NCBI RefSeq assembly: GCF_036421915.1
Contig: NZ_JAZGOM010000008.1
DNA from: Georgenia_A wangjunii
GTDB lineage: Bacteria; Actinomycetota; Actinomycetes; Actinomycetales; Actinomycetaceae
Direction: 5' to 3' (one strand)
DNA: 64,000 nt
Below the pieces are notes generated by a model that saw nothing but the letters and a program-made list of their open reading frames with translations, was not told the DNA's origin and searched no databases. Of this stretch, positions 8,118 to 16,418 are shown in pieces; the first letter of the stretch is position 1, and each line of letters starts with the position of its first letter. A program made the translations under genes and the position numbers.

Positions 8118-8951
8118 TCAGTGGCTTTCCACCGACAGGTTGATGTACACGGCGGTGAGGAGGGCGAAGACGTACGCCTGCAGCGCTGCGATGAAGATCT
8201 CGAACAGCGTGAACGCGAACCCGGCGGCGAAGGTGAGCACGCCGGCCGCGAAGAGCGCGCCCGAGGCCTCGAGGAAGAGGTAGTGCGTGGCCGAGAAGCA
8301 CAGCACGAGCAGCAGGTGCCCGGAGAGCATGTTGGCCAGGAGCCGGACCGTCAGCGTGAGCGGGCGCAGGATGAACGTCGAGAGGAACTCGATCGGTGCG
8401 AGGATGATGTAGATCGGCCACGGCACGCCCGGCGGGAAGAGCTGGGACTTGAAGTAGTGGGCCCCGCCCTGCGCCCGCACGCCGGCGACGATGAAGGCGA
8501 CGTAGGCGAGGATCGCGAAGACGAGCGGCATCCCGACGACGGACGTGCCGGCGATGTTGAGGAAGGGGATGATGCCCGTGATGTTGAGGGAGAAGATCCC
8601 GAAGAAGATGACCATGAGGAGCGGCGTGTAGCGCCGCCCGTACTCCTTGCCGAGCACCTCGACCGCGATGTTGTCCCGGACGAAGCCCAGGCCCATCTCG
8701 GCCATGCTCTGCCCGCGGCCCGGGACGAGGCGCGGACGCCGCACGGCCAGCCAGAAGAGGGTGACGAGCACGAGCGTCGCGATGAGCCGGACCATCGTGA
8801 TCCGGTTGAACTCGAAGATCGTGCCCTCGAAGAGGATGGGCGCGGGGAAGAAGTCGGCCAGCGACGGAGCGTGGAACCCTGAGCCTTCTTCGGCCGCGAG
8901 GGCGGGCGCTGCTGCGAGGACGAGCGTGGCGGCGGACAGGACTACCCCCAT
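8118..8951 (-). CDS. atpB: ATP synthase Fo subunit a
   Basis: Membrane subunit a, which forms the proton half-channels against the c-ring. I start at ATG 8951, giving 277 residues. The frame stays open upstream to a GTG at 9056, but that extension (VRYDSRVPGLVADEP) is not family-like and overlaps the probable promoter. Seen: several hydrophobic helices, the FVRDNIAVEVLGKE segment, and the conserved helix LRPLTLTVRLLANMLSGHLLL containing the essential Arg. The C-terminal helices include AALQAYVFALLTAVYIN. A signal-like N-terminus, VVLSAATLVLAAAPALAA, is present. Confidence 0.95.
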   Translation of the reverse strand: MGVVLSAATLVLAAAPALAAEEGSGFHAPSLADFFPAPILFEGTIFEFNRITMVRLIATLVLVTLFWLAVRRPRLVPGRGQSMAEMGLGFVRDNIAVEVLGKEYGRRYTPLLMVIFFGIFSLNITGIIPFLNIAGTSVVGMPLVFAILAYVAFIVAGVRAQGGAHYFKSQLFPPGVPWPIYIILAPIEFLSTFILRPLTLTVRLLANMLSGHLLLVLCFSATHYLFLEASGALFAAGVLTFAAGFAFTLFEIFIAALQAYVFALLTAVYINLSVESH

Positions 8952-9023
8952 GGGTTCGAGCCGTACGTCGGACGTGTCGCTCGGGAGAACTGGCTCATCA
9001 GCGACCAACCCCGGGACTCGAGA

Positions 9024-9029
9024 ATCGTA
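9024..9029 (-). promoter_or_regulatory. Possible -10 element for the atpBEFHAGDC transcript
   Basis: On the minus strand the sequence TACGAT (matching TAnnnT) lies about 75 bases upstream of the atpB ATG, in the 126-base gap after atpI. A weak TGGTCA-like hexamer lies 17-18 bases further upstream. This would give the core ATP synthase genes a promoter separate from the tsaC-wecA-atpI transcript. It is based only on pattern match. Confidence 0.35.
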
Positions 9030-9077
9030 CCGTACGCGCGCCGCGGTGGTGACCACGCGGACCGCCCGGAAAGCCTG

Positions 9078-9503
9078 TCATGCGTTGGGTTCGACGTAGG
9101 GCACGCGGGCCCGCAGCATGGCTCCGAACTCGATCGCGAGGGACCCCAGGAGCGCGAGGACGAGGACGGCGAAGAAGACGCCCGGGGAGTAGAAGTCGCG
9201 GTCCCGGACGAGCAGGAGCACGCCGAAGACGACGAGCGTCTTGACGAGCCACCCGCCCACACCGGCGGCGCTCGCCACGTGGACCGGCTTGTCCGCGGTG
9301 AGGAGCATCGTCGCGGCCGTGCCGAGCACGAACAGCGCCGCGATGCCGGCGGCCATGAGCGCGCCCCAGACGCCGGGCGTGCCGGCGACGGCGGCCCCGA
9401 CGGCCGCTCCCCCGACGGCGAGGACGGCGACGAGGACGGTGAGCCGGCGCAGGATCGTGCGGAACATCGCGCGGGTCGCGCGTGCGGTGTCGGTCTCGCT
9501 CAT
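9078..9503 (-). CDS. AtpI-like small membrane protein
   Basis: A 141-residue protein with four predicted transmembrane helices: about residues 20-38, 44-64, 80-98 and 106-126 (VFFAVLVLALLGSLAIEFGA). It immediately precedes atpB, in the position of AtpI, the protein implicated in c-ring assembly or magnesium/sodium supply for Fo. The start ATG at 9503 overlaps the stop of the wecA-like gene by four bases (ATGA), which links it translationally to the envelope gene rather than to atpB. The name rests on position and topology; sequence similarity in this family is low. Confidence 0.7.
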   Translation of the reverse strand: MSETDTARATRAMFRTILRRLTVLVAVLAVGGAAVGAAVAGTPGVWGALMAAGIAALFVLGTAATMLLTADKPVHVASAAGVGGWLVKTLVVFGVLLLVRDRDFYSPGVFFAVLVLALLGSLAIEFGAMLRARVPYVEPNA

Positions 9504-10621
9504 GCGGGGAGCTCCTTGCTGGGGGCGTTGTCTCGCCGGCGCAGCGCCGGGAGCTGGAGGACGGTGACGAGGCCGGCGACGAGGACGGCGACGCTCGCCC
9601 CGACGAGGACGGCGGTCGTGGAGAACACGGCGAGCGACGCCGCGCTGAACGCGAAGACGGTCGTCCACAGGTACATGATGAGCACCGCCCGCCGGTGGCT
9701 GTGCCCGAGGGCGAGGAGCCGGTGGTGGAGGTGCTGGCGGTCGGCCTGGAACGGGGACTGCCCGGCCCGCAGCCGGCGCAGGACGGCGAGCGTCATGTCG
9801 AGCAGCGGCAGGAGCATGACGGCGACGGGAAGGATGATCGGCACGAACGCGGGGAACACCTGCCCCACGGAGAAGCTCGCCGGGTCGATCTGCCCGGTCA
9901 CCGTGATCGCGGCGGCCGCGACGGTGAGACCGAGGAACATCGAGCCCGAGTCCCCCATGAAGATCCGGGCGGGGAAGAAGTTGTGCGGCAGGAACCCGAT
10001 GCACACCCCGACGACGGCGACGATGACGACGGTCGCGAGGTTGGAGTAGTCCCCCGGCGTCTGGGCGCGGGTGAGGACGTAGGTGTAGACGAAGAACGCC
10101 AGCCCGCCGATGCCGACCATCCCGGCGGCGAGCCCGTCGAGCCCGTCGACGAAGTTGACGGCGTTGACGGCGACGACGACGACGAGGACCGTCGCGACGA
10201 GGGACAGGCGCGCCGAGCCGATGGTCAGGCCGGCGACGGGGAAGGTGATGAGCTGGACGCCCTGCCACGCGATGAGGCCCGCGGCGAGGACCTGCCCGAC
10301 GAGCTTCGTCATCCAGTCGAGGTCCCAGATGTCGTCGGCGACCCCGAGGAGGCACACGCCCGCGGCGCCACCGAGGATCGCCCATGGTTGGGGGCCGGCG
10401 AACACCTCGGCGAGGAAGGGCACCTGCGAGGCGACGACCATCGCGACGGCGAAGCCGGCGAGCATCGCCAGCCCACCGAGCCGCGCCGTCGGCACCGTGT
10501 GGACGTCGCGCGAGCGCACGGGCGTGAGCGCGTGGGTGAGCCGCGCGAGGCGCCGGGCCAGCGGCGTCGCGACGAACGTCACCGCCGCGGCCACGAGCAT
10601 GACGAGCAGGTAGACCCTCAC
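9500..10621 (-). CDS. WecA/Rfe-type undecaprenyl-phosphate N-acetylglucosaminyl-1-phosphate transferase
   Basis: A polytopic 373-residue member of the MraY/WecA phospho-sugar transferase family. It would move a HexNAc-1-phosphate from a UDP-sugar to a polyprenyl phosphate at the cytoplasmic face, the first step of a cell-wall polymer (in mycobacteria, the arabinogalactan linkage unit). Seen: VADDIWDL (Asp-Asp), NAVNFVDGLDGLAAG, FMGDSGSMFLG, and the WecA-branch motif HLHHRLL near residue 310. About ten transmembrane helices are visible. GTG at 10621 overlaps the tsaC stop by four bases, and its own stop overlaps atpI. This order, upstream of atp, is conserved in Actinobacteria. Confidence 0.88.
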   Translation of the reverse strand: MRVYLLVMLVAAAVTFVATPLARRLARLTHALTPVRSRDVHTVPTARLGGLAMLAGFAVAMVVASQVPFLAEVFAGPQPWAILGGAAGVCLLGVADDIWDLDWMTKLVGQVLAAGLIAWQGVQLITFPVAGLTIGSARLSLVATVLVVVVAVNAVNFVDGLDGLAAGMVGIGGLAFFVYTYVLTRAQTPGDYSNLATVVIVAVVGVCIGFLPHNFFPARIFMGDSGSMFLGLTVAAAAITVTGQIDPASFSVGQVFPAFVPIILPVAVMLLPLLDMTLAVLRRLRAGQSPFQADRQHLHHRLLALGHSHRRAVLIMYLWTTVFAFSAASLAVFSTTAVLVGASVAVLVAGLVTVLQLPALRRRDNAPSKELPA

Positions 10622-11340
10622 GGCGGGCCGGTGCCGTCGCGCTCGGGGTGCTCGGGCGTCGGCTCCGGCTCCGGTGCCTCCGCGGAGTCCGCTGCCTCCG
10701 GCGCCTCGGCGAGCGCCGGGACGACGGCGGCGAGGTCCGCCCGGCTCAGGGCCCCCTCGCGCAGGATGCTCAGCACCGGCCCGGTCGCGTCGACGATCGT
10801 CGACGCGGTGCCGCCGCGGGAGGGGCCGCCGTCGAGGTAGACGGCGACGCCGGCGCCCAGCGCGTCGGCGGCCTCCTGCGCCGTCGTCGCGGCGGGCTCG
10901 CCGGAGCGGTTGGCGCTCGAGACGGCGAGCGGCCCGGTCCGGGCGAGGAGGGCGAGGGCGGTCTCGTCGTCGGGCATGCGCAGGGCGACCGTGCCGTTCG
11001 TGTCGCCGAGGTCCCACGCGAGCGAGGGCTGGGCGCGGCAGATGACCGTGAGCGGCCCGGGCCAGAACGCCGCGACGAGGGCGTGGACCTCCTCACCGAC
11101 GTCCGTCGCGAGCCCGGCGAGGGTGCCCGCGCGCGGGACGAGGACGGGCGGGGGCATCTGGCGGCCGCGGCCCTTGGCGGCGAGGAGGGCGGCAACGGCG
11201 CGCGGGTCGAAGGCGTCGGCGCCGATCCCGTAGACGGTGTCCGTCGGCAGGACGACGAGGGCGCCCCGGCCGATGGCGTTGACGGCCTCGTCGAGGCCGG
11301 GGCCGCGGGTGGTGGGGTCGGTGCAGTCGTACACGCTCAC
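10618..11340 (-). CDS. tsaC: L-threonylcarbamoyladenylate synthase (Sua5/YrdC family)
   Basis: A 240-residue YrdC-domain enzyme. It makes threonylcarbamoyl-AMP from threonine, bicarbonate and ATP for t6A37 modification of ANN-decoding tRNAs. Seen: LVVLPTDTVYGIGADAFD near residue 28, KGRGRQMPPPVLV, and LAVSSANRSGEP, all core YrdC motifs. The domain ends near residue 205. An acidic Pro/Glu tail of about 35 residues follows, and the full Sua5 C-terminal domain is absent. The start is GTG at 11340, with an in-frame GTG two codons on. It is located downstream of prfA-prmC, its usual place in Actinobacteria. Confidence 0.93.
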   Translation of the reverse strand: MSVYDCTDPTTRGPGLDEAVNAIGRGALVVLPTDTVYGIGADAFDPRAVAALLAAKGRGRQMPPPVLVPRAGTLAGLATDVGEEVHALVAAFWPGPLTVICRAQPSLAWDLGDTNGTVALRMPDDETALALLARTGPLAVSSANRSGEPAATTAQEAADALGAGVAVYLDGGPSRGGTASTIVDATGPVLSILREGALSRADLAAVVPALAEAPEAADSAEAPEPEPTPEHPERDGTGPP

Positions 11341-11403
11341 GGGAACGATCTTCCCACGGGCGAGCCGGTCGGCTCACGAGGTCCGCGTGGCATCCTGGCG
11401 GTG

Positions 11404-11784
11404 ATGCGTCCATCCCTGCGCCGTGCGCTGCTCGTGCTCGCGATCGGTGCCCACCTCCTCGCGCTCTACGCCCCCCGCGTGCCGTCCACCGGCGCCGAGG
11501 GCGTCCCCGGCTCGGACAAGCTCGTCCACGCGGCCGTCTTCGCCCTCGTCGCCCTCACCGGCATGCTCGCCGGGGTGCCCGCACGCGTGCTCGTGCCCCT
11601 CCTGCTCGCCCACGCGGTCGTGAGCGAGCTCGTCCAGCACGCGCTCCTGCCGAACAGGTCGGGCGACGTGTGGGACGCCGTGGCCGACGTCGTCGGGGTG
11701 GCGCTCGGGTGGGCGCTCGGCCGGGCGCTCAGCGCGCGGCGGGACCCGCGCGCCGCGCGAGGACCATCCGGTCCCGACCGGTGA
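11404..11784 (+). CDS. VanZ-like small membrane protein
   Basis: A 126-residue protein with about four hydrophobic helices, and the VanZ-type segments PGSDKLVHAAVFALVAL and SELVQHALLPNRSGDVWDAVADVVG. VanZ-like proteins are of unknown function; VanZ itself gives low-level teicoplanin resistance. It is the only plus-strand gene in this minus-strand supercluster. It is divergent from tsaC, and its last 56 bases overlap the 3' end of prmC on the opposite strand. ATG at 11404 is preceded immediately by an in-frame GTG (11401) that could also serve. Confidence 0.75.
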   Translation: MRPSLRRALLVLAIGAHLLALYAPRVPSTGAEGVPGSDKLVHAAVFALVALTGMLAGVPARVLVPLLLAHAVVSELVQHALLPNRSGDVWDAVADVVGVALGWALGRALSARRDPRAARGPSGPDR

Positions 11785-12631
11785 GGTCCGGCGCGGTGCG
11801 GACGCCCGCGAAGGCGCCCGTTCCCGCGACGAGCGCGCGCACGTCGGCCGCCTGGACCTCGGCGTGCTCCATGACGAGGACACCGCCGGGCCGCAGGAGG
11901 TCCGCGGCGCGGCGCACGACGGCGCGCGGGGTGTCGAGGCCGTCGGCGCCGCCGCCGTAGAGGGCGAGGTCCGGGTCGTGTTCGCGGACCTCGACCTCGC
12001 GCGGGACGGCGTCGGGCGGGATGTACGGCGGGTTCGCGACGACGACGTCGACGCCCCCGTCGAGCTCCGGGAGGGCGTCGGCCGCGTCGCCGCCGACGAG
12101 ATGGACGTGCGGGGCGGTCTCGGCGACGTTGCGCCGGGCGACGGCGAGGGCGTCGGCGGACAGCTCGACGGCCCACACCTGCGCGCCCGGCACCTCGGTC
12201 GCGACGGCGAGCGCGATGGCGCCCGACCCGGTGCACAGGTCGACGACGACGGCGCCGCCGGCGGTCACGGCGCGGGCGGCGTCGATGGCGTGACCGGCGA
12301 CGACCTCGGTCTCCGGGCGGGTGATGAAGGCACCGGGCGCGCTGCGGAGCGTGAGGTGGCGGAACGCCATCCGACCGGTGATGTGCTGGAGCGGCTCCCG
12401 CCGGCGGCGGCGCTCGACGAGGGCCGCGAAGGACGCGAGCGTCTCGGCCGTCGGGGCTGGCGCCATGGCGAGGACGAGCCGGTCGAGGCCGAGCGCGTGC
12501 TCGGCCAGGGCGAGGGCATCGACGTGCGGGGAGGGCACCCCCGCCTCGGCGAGGAGGCGCGCGGCGCCGTCGACGGCGGCCCGCCAGCCGGGGAGCTCGC
12601 GCTCGGGCCCGGGCGTGGTGGCGGCGCTCAC
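11729..12631 (-). CDS. prmC: Peptide chain release factor N5-glutamine methyltransferase
   Basis: SAM-dependent methyltransferase that methylates the Gln of the GGQ motif in RF1/RF2; 300 residues. Seen: an N-terminal helical substrate domain, the SAM-binding motif VVDLCTGSGAIALAVA near residue 130, and the catalytic NPPYIP motif near residue 205. GTG at 12631 overlaps the prfA stop by four bases, so enzyme and substrate are translationally coupled. The C-terminus (RRAGPAAR) is encoded within the overlap with the convergent VanZ-like gene. Confidence 0.94.
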   Translation of the reverse strand: MSAATTPGPERELPGWRAAVDGAARLLAEAGVPSPHVDALALAEHALGLDRLVLAMAPAPTAETLASFAALVERRRRREPLQHITGRMAFRHLTLRSAPGAFITRPETEVVAGHAIDAARAVTAGGAVVVDLCTGSGAIALAVATEVPGAQVWAVELSADALAVARRNVAETAPHVHLVGGDAADALPELDGGVDVVVANPPYIPPDAVPREVEVREHDPDLALYGGGADGLDTPRAVVRRAADLLRPGGVLVMEHAEVQAADVRALVAGTGAFAGVRTAPDLTGRDRMVLARRAGPAAR

Positions 12632-13728
12632 GCCGGGCGCGGGCCGGAGGCGGCCGCGAGACGGGCCGCCTCGTCGAGCTGGACGGCCGAGGCGATGACC
12701 GGCTCGAGGTCGCCGTCGAGGACGGCGTCGAGGTTGTAGGCCTTGTAGCCCGTGCGGTGGTCGGCGATCCGGTTCTCGGGGAAGTTGTACGTGCGGATCC
12801 GCTCCGAGCGGTCCACCGTGCGGACCTGGGAGCGTCGGACCTCCGACGCGACGGCGTCGGCCTCCTCCTGCCGCGCGGCGAGGAGGCGTGCGCGCAGGAC
12901 GCGCATGGCCTGCTCGCGGTTCTGGAGCTGGGACTTCTCGTTCTGCATCGAGACCGTGATGCCCGTGGGCACGTGCGTGATGCGCACGGCCGAGTCGGTC
13001 GTGTTGACGCTCTGCCCGCCGGGCCCGGAGGAGCGGTAGACGTCGATGCGCAGGTCGTTGCCGTCGATCTCGACCTCGCCCGGGTCCTCGACCTCGGGCA
13101 GGACGAGGACGCCGGCCGCCGAGGTGTGGATCCGCCCGGCGGACTCGGTGACGGGCACCCGCTGGACCCGGTGGACGCCGCCCTCGTACTTGAGCTGCGC
13201 CCACACGCCGTCGGCGGGGTTCTCCGGGACGCCACGGGCCTTGACCGCGACCGAGACGTCCTTGTAGCCGCCCAGGTCGGACTCCGTCGCCCCGAGGACC
13301 TGGGTGGACCAGCCGCGGCGCTCCGCGAAGCGCAGGTACATGCGCAGGAGGTCCCCGGCGAAGAGCGCGGACTCCTCCCCGCCCTCCCCCGCCTTGATCT
13401 CGAGGATGACGTCGCGGGTGTCGTCCGGGTCCCGCGGGACGAGCACGGCGCGCAGGGCGGCGGAAGCCTTGTCGGCCTCGGCCTGGAGGAGCGGGAGCTC
13501 GGCGGCGAAGGAGGCGTCGGCCGTCGCGAGCTCGGCGGCCGCCTCGGCGTCGTCGAGCGCGGTGCGCCACGCGGTGTACGCCGCGACGATCCGGGACAGC
13601 TCGCTGTATCGGCGCGAGAGGGTGCGGGCCCGAGCGGCGTCGGCGTGGACCGCCGGGTCCGCGAGCGCCGCCTCGATCTCGGCGTGCTCGTCGAGGAACG
13701 GGCCGACGGAGGCGAAGTCCTCGCTCAT
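12628..13728 (-). CDS. prfA: Peptide chain release factor 1
   Basis: RF1 recognises UAA and UAG stop codons; 366 residues. Seen: the tripeptide anticodon region VPVTES (PxT type, which specifies RF1 rather than the SPF of RF2), the GGQ motif in SSGPGGQSVNTTDSA, and EIKAGEGGEESALF. The N-terminal coiled coil is Ala-rich. It is the first gene after the strong rpmE terminator, so it needs its own promoter in the 36 bases between that hairpin and the ATG, or it depends on read-through. Confidence 0.97.
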   Translation of the reverse strand: MSEDFASVGPFLDEHAEIEAALADPAVHADAARARTLSRRYSELSRIVAAYTAWRTALDDAEAAAELATADASFAAELPLLQAEADKASAALRAVLVPRDPDDTRDVILEIKAGEGGEESALFAGDLLRMYLRFAERRGWSTQVLGATESDLGGYKDVSVAVKARGVPENPADGVWAQLKYEGGVHRVQRVPVTESAGRIHTSAAGVLVLPEVEDPGEVEIDGNDLRIDVYRSSGPGGQSVNTTDSAVRITHVPTGITVSMQNEKSQLQNREQAMRVLRARLLAARQEEADAVASEVRRSQVRTVDRSERIRTYNFPENRIADHRTGYKAYNLDAVLDGDLEPVIASAVQLDEAARLAAASGPRPA

Positions 13729-13764
13729 CCCCGATCCCCTCTCTCGCTCACCCGGACAGACCGC

Positions 13765-13794
13765 AGCGCCGGTGGGAGTGGTCCCACCGGCGCT
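13765..13794 (-). terminator. Strong hairpin downstream of rpmE
   Basis: A perfect 13-bp stem (arms 13765-13777 and 13782-13794) closed by a 4-base loop, located 12 bases past the rpmE stop and 37 bases before prfA. There is no U-tract, which is common in high-GC Actinobacteria. It probably ends most rpmE transcripts and lowers read-through into prfA-prmC. Confidence 0.8.
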
Positions 13795-13806
13795 GAGGCA
13801 GACGTC

Positions 13807-14040
13807 TTACTCGGACTCGGCGGCCTTGGTCTCGGCGCGCTTGCCGTAGCGCTGCTCGAAGCGGGCGACGCGGCCACCGGTGTCGAGGATCTTCTGCTTG
13901 CCCGTGTAGAACGGGTGACACGCGTTGCACACGTCGGCGCGGATCTCGCCGCTGTCCGCCGTCGAGCGGGTCTCGAACGTGTTGCCGCACGTGCACGTCA
14001 CCGTGGTGGTGACGTACGTGGGGTGAATGCCCTGCTTCAT
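13807..14040 (-). CDS. rpmE: Ribosomal protein bL31 (zinc-binding form)
   Basis: A 77-residue large-subunit protein. Four cysteines, Cys16, Cys18, Cys38 and Cys41 (CTCG and CNACHPF), identify the zinc-binding C+ form, which is replaced by a Cys-less paralogue under zinc starvation in other Actinobacteria. The typical start MKQGIHPTY and the FYTGKQK motif are present. The ATG has an AAGGAGA Shine-Dalgarno sequence. It lies between rho and prfA, the conserved order. Confidence 0.96.
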   Translation of the reverse strand: MKQGIHPTYVTTTVTCTCGNTFETRSTADSGEIRADVCNACHPFYTGKQKILDTGGRVARFEQRYGKRAETKAAESE

Positions 14041-14165
14041 GTGGTTTCTCCTTGGTTTCTCGTCACCGGGTCGAGGGCGGCGCCCTCGTGAACCGGCGAT
14101 GGAGTCGTTCATCCTGCCAGAACGCAGCCCGGGCCGAAAATCTTCCCGGGCCGCGGGCCGTGCCC

Positions 14166-16181
14166 TCAGTCCCCGGTCACACCCGGGGTCGTCTTCTGCA
14201 CGGTCATGAGGAACTCGGCGTTCGAGCCCGTCTCCCGCATCTTGCCCAGGAGCAGCTCGAGCGCCTGCTGCTGGTCGAGCGCGCCCATGACGCGGCGGAG
14301 CTTCCACACGATCTTCAGCTCGCCGGCGGACATGAGGAGCTCCTCGCGGCGGGTGCCGGAGGCGTTGACGTCGACCGCCGGGAAGATCCGCTTGTCCGCG
14401 AGGGAGCGGGAGAGCCGCAGCTCCATGTTCCCGGTGCCCTTGAACTCCTCGAAGATGACCTCGTCCATCTTCGAGCCCGTCTCGACGAGCGCCGAGGCGA
14501 GGATCGTCAGCGAGCCGCCGTGCTCGATGTTGCGTGCCGCGCCGAAGAACCGCTTCGGCGGGTAGAGCGCCGAGGCGTCGACACCACCGGAGAGGATCCG
14601 CCCGGACGCGGGCGCGGCGAGGTTGTAGGCCCGGGAGAGCCGGGTGAGGGAGTCGAGGAGGACGACGACGTCCTGGCCCAGCTCGACGAGGCGCTTGGCG
14701 CGCTCGATGGCGAGCTCGGCGACGATCGTGTGGTCCGTGGCCGGCCGGTCGAAGGTCGAGGCGATGACCTCGCCCTTGACCGTCCGCTCCATGTCCGTGA
14801 CCTCTTCGGGCCGCTCGTCGACGAGGACGACCATGAGGTGGACCTCGGGGTTGTTCGTCGTGATGGCGTTGGCGATCTGCTGCATGATGATCGTCTTGCC
14901 GGCCTTGGGCGGGGCGACGATGAGGCCGCGCTGGCCCTTGCCGATCGGGGCGACGAGGTCGATGACACGCGGGGTGAGCGCGGTCGCCGTCGTCTCCAGG
15001 CGCAGGTGCTCCTCTGGGTAGAGCGGCGTGAGCTTGGCGAACTCCGGGCGGTGGCGCGCGACGTCCACGGGCGCACCGTTGACCGAGTCGAGGCGCACGA
15101 GCGCGTTGAACTTCTGGCGCTGGCCACCGGGCTGCTCGCCCTCGGCCGGCTGACGGACCGCGCCGGTGACGGCGTCGCCCCGGCGCAGGCCGTTCTTCTT
15201 CACCTGACCGAGGGAGACGTAGACGTCGTTCGCGCCGGGGAGGTAGCCGCTCGTGCGCACGAAGGCGTAGCTCTCGAGGATGTCGAGGATGCCGGCGACG
15301 GGCAGCAGGACGTCGTCCTCGGTGACCTCGACGTCGTCGTACGGGCCGAAGTCCCCGGCCGCGCCGGTGCCGCGGCGCTTGCGGTCCCGGTTGCGGTCCC
15401 GGTTGCGGCGGCGGTTGTTGCGCCCGCCCCGGTCGGCGTCGTCCTCGGCGCGGCGCGGCGCGAGGTCGGGCAGCCCGCGCTCGGAGCCGTCCTGGCCCTC
15501 GGTGCGGCGGGTCTCCCCGCGCGCCGGCACGTCGAGAACGGGCGCGCCGGCGTCGCGGCCGGCCCGGCGCGACGTACGGCCGGTGACGGAGCCGACGGCG
15601 TCGAGCGCCCGCGCGGCGCGGTCGTCGTCCTCGCCGCGGTCGGGGCGGCGAGCGCCCTGGCGGGGCTCCTCGTCGCGGGGTGCGGGAAGCTCGATGGCGT
15701 CGAGCGACTTCGGCGCGGACCGGTCGCGTGAGGGGCGCGAGCGCCGCTCCGGGCGCTCCGGCGCCTCGAGCGTCAGCTCGAGGTCCGCCTCGGGGCGCTC
15801 GGTGCGCTCGGACCGCTGGGTGCGCGGGGCGCGGCCGCTGCGGGCGGGCCGCTCCGGCGCCGCGTCGGGCGTCGTGCCCTGCGGCGCCGCGTCTGTCGCC
15901 GTGCCCTGCGGCGCTGCGTCCGTCGTCGTGCCCTCGGTGGGGCGGTCGGCCCGCTCGGCAAGCTGGCGGTCGGTGCGGGTCGGTGCCGGCCCGCCGTTGC
16001 GGGCGGCCTGGATGGCGGCGACGAGGTCGCTCTTGCGCATCCGGGCGGTGCCCTTGAGCCCGGCCTCGGCCGCGACGGCCTGGAGGTCGGTCAGACGCAT
16101 GGCGGCCAGAGAGCCACCCTTCGCGCCGGTGCCAGCCTCTGTGCTGGCGGCGGGCGAGATCGCGTCACGCTGTTCTGTCAC
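14166..16181 (-). CDS. rho: Transcription termination factor Rho
   Basis: Hexameric RNA helicase, 671 residues. An N-terminal SAP-like/Rho_N helix domain (residues about 25-60, MRLTDLQAVAAEAGLKG) is followed by an insertion of about 200 residues that is disordered, charged and Arg-rich (RDRNRDRKRRG) and contains repeats of the type TDAAPQGT. Then come the cold-shock-like RNA-binding domain and the RecA core with Walker A GLIVAPPKAGKT and DSLTRLSRAYN. The start is GTG at 16181, preceded by GGAAGGAA; the frame stays open upstream, but that stretch has no Rho similarity. A large N-terminal insertion is typical of high-GC actinobacterial Rho. Confidence 0.96.
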   Translation of the reverse strand: MTEQRDAISPAASTEAGTGAKGGSLAAMRLTDLQAVAAEAGLKGTARMRKSDLVAAIQAARNGGPAPTRTDRQLAERADRPTEGTTTDAAPQGTATDAAPQGTTPDAAPERPARSGRAPRTQRSERTERPEADLELTLEAPERPERRSRPSRDRSAPKSLDAIELPAPRDEEPRQGARRPDRGEDDDRAARALDAVGSVTGRTSRRAGRDAGAPVLDVPARGETRRTEGQDGSERGLPDLAPRRAEDDADRGGRNNRRRNRDRNRDRKRRGTGAAGDFGPYDDVEVTEDDVLLPVAGILDILESYAFVRTSGYLPGANDVYVSLGQVKKNGLRRGDAVTGAVRQPAEGEQPGGQRQKFNALVRLDSVNGAPVDVARHRPEFAKLTPLYPEEHLRLETTATALTPRVIDLVAPIGKGQRGLIVAPPKAGKTIIMQQIANAITTNNPEVHLMVVLVDERPEEVTDMERTVKGEVIASTFDRPATDHTIVAELAIERAKRLVELGQDVVVLLDSLTRLSRAYNLAAPASGRILSGGVDASALYPPKRFFGAARNIEHGGSLTILASALVETGSKMDEVIFEEFKGTGNMELRLSRSLADKRIFPAVDVNASGTRREELLMSAGELKIVWKLRRVMGALDQQQALELLLGKMRETGSNAEFLMTVQKTTPGVTGD

Positions 16182-16394
16182 GAGGTTCCTTCCCTCGGGG
16201 ATCGGCCCACGCCCGAGTGGCGAGGTCCGATGATTGGCCACCCGGCGCGGAGACGACCGGGCGTTGGCGCCGCACTCCGGCGTGCGCGACACAGTCGCGA
16301 CGCTGGTTCTGGGGCTGGGGCGCACCGTCTTGAGAAGGACGGGCGACGCGCTCACGAGCGCGCGGACGGGTCCGAGTGGAGCCGGTGCACGGCT

Positions 16395-16400
16395 AGCATA
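16395..16400 (-). promoter_or_regulatory. Possible -10 element for a long rho leader
   Basis: On the minus strand TATGCT lies in the 237-base gap between thrB and rho. Transcription from here would give a leader of about 200 bases before the rho GTG, long enough for the autoregulation known for rho in other bacteria. No convincing -35 is seen. Confidence 0.25.
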
Positions 16401-16418
16401 CCAGCCGGGACGCGCGTG

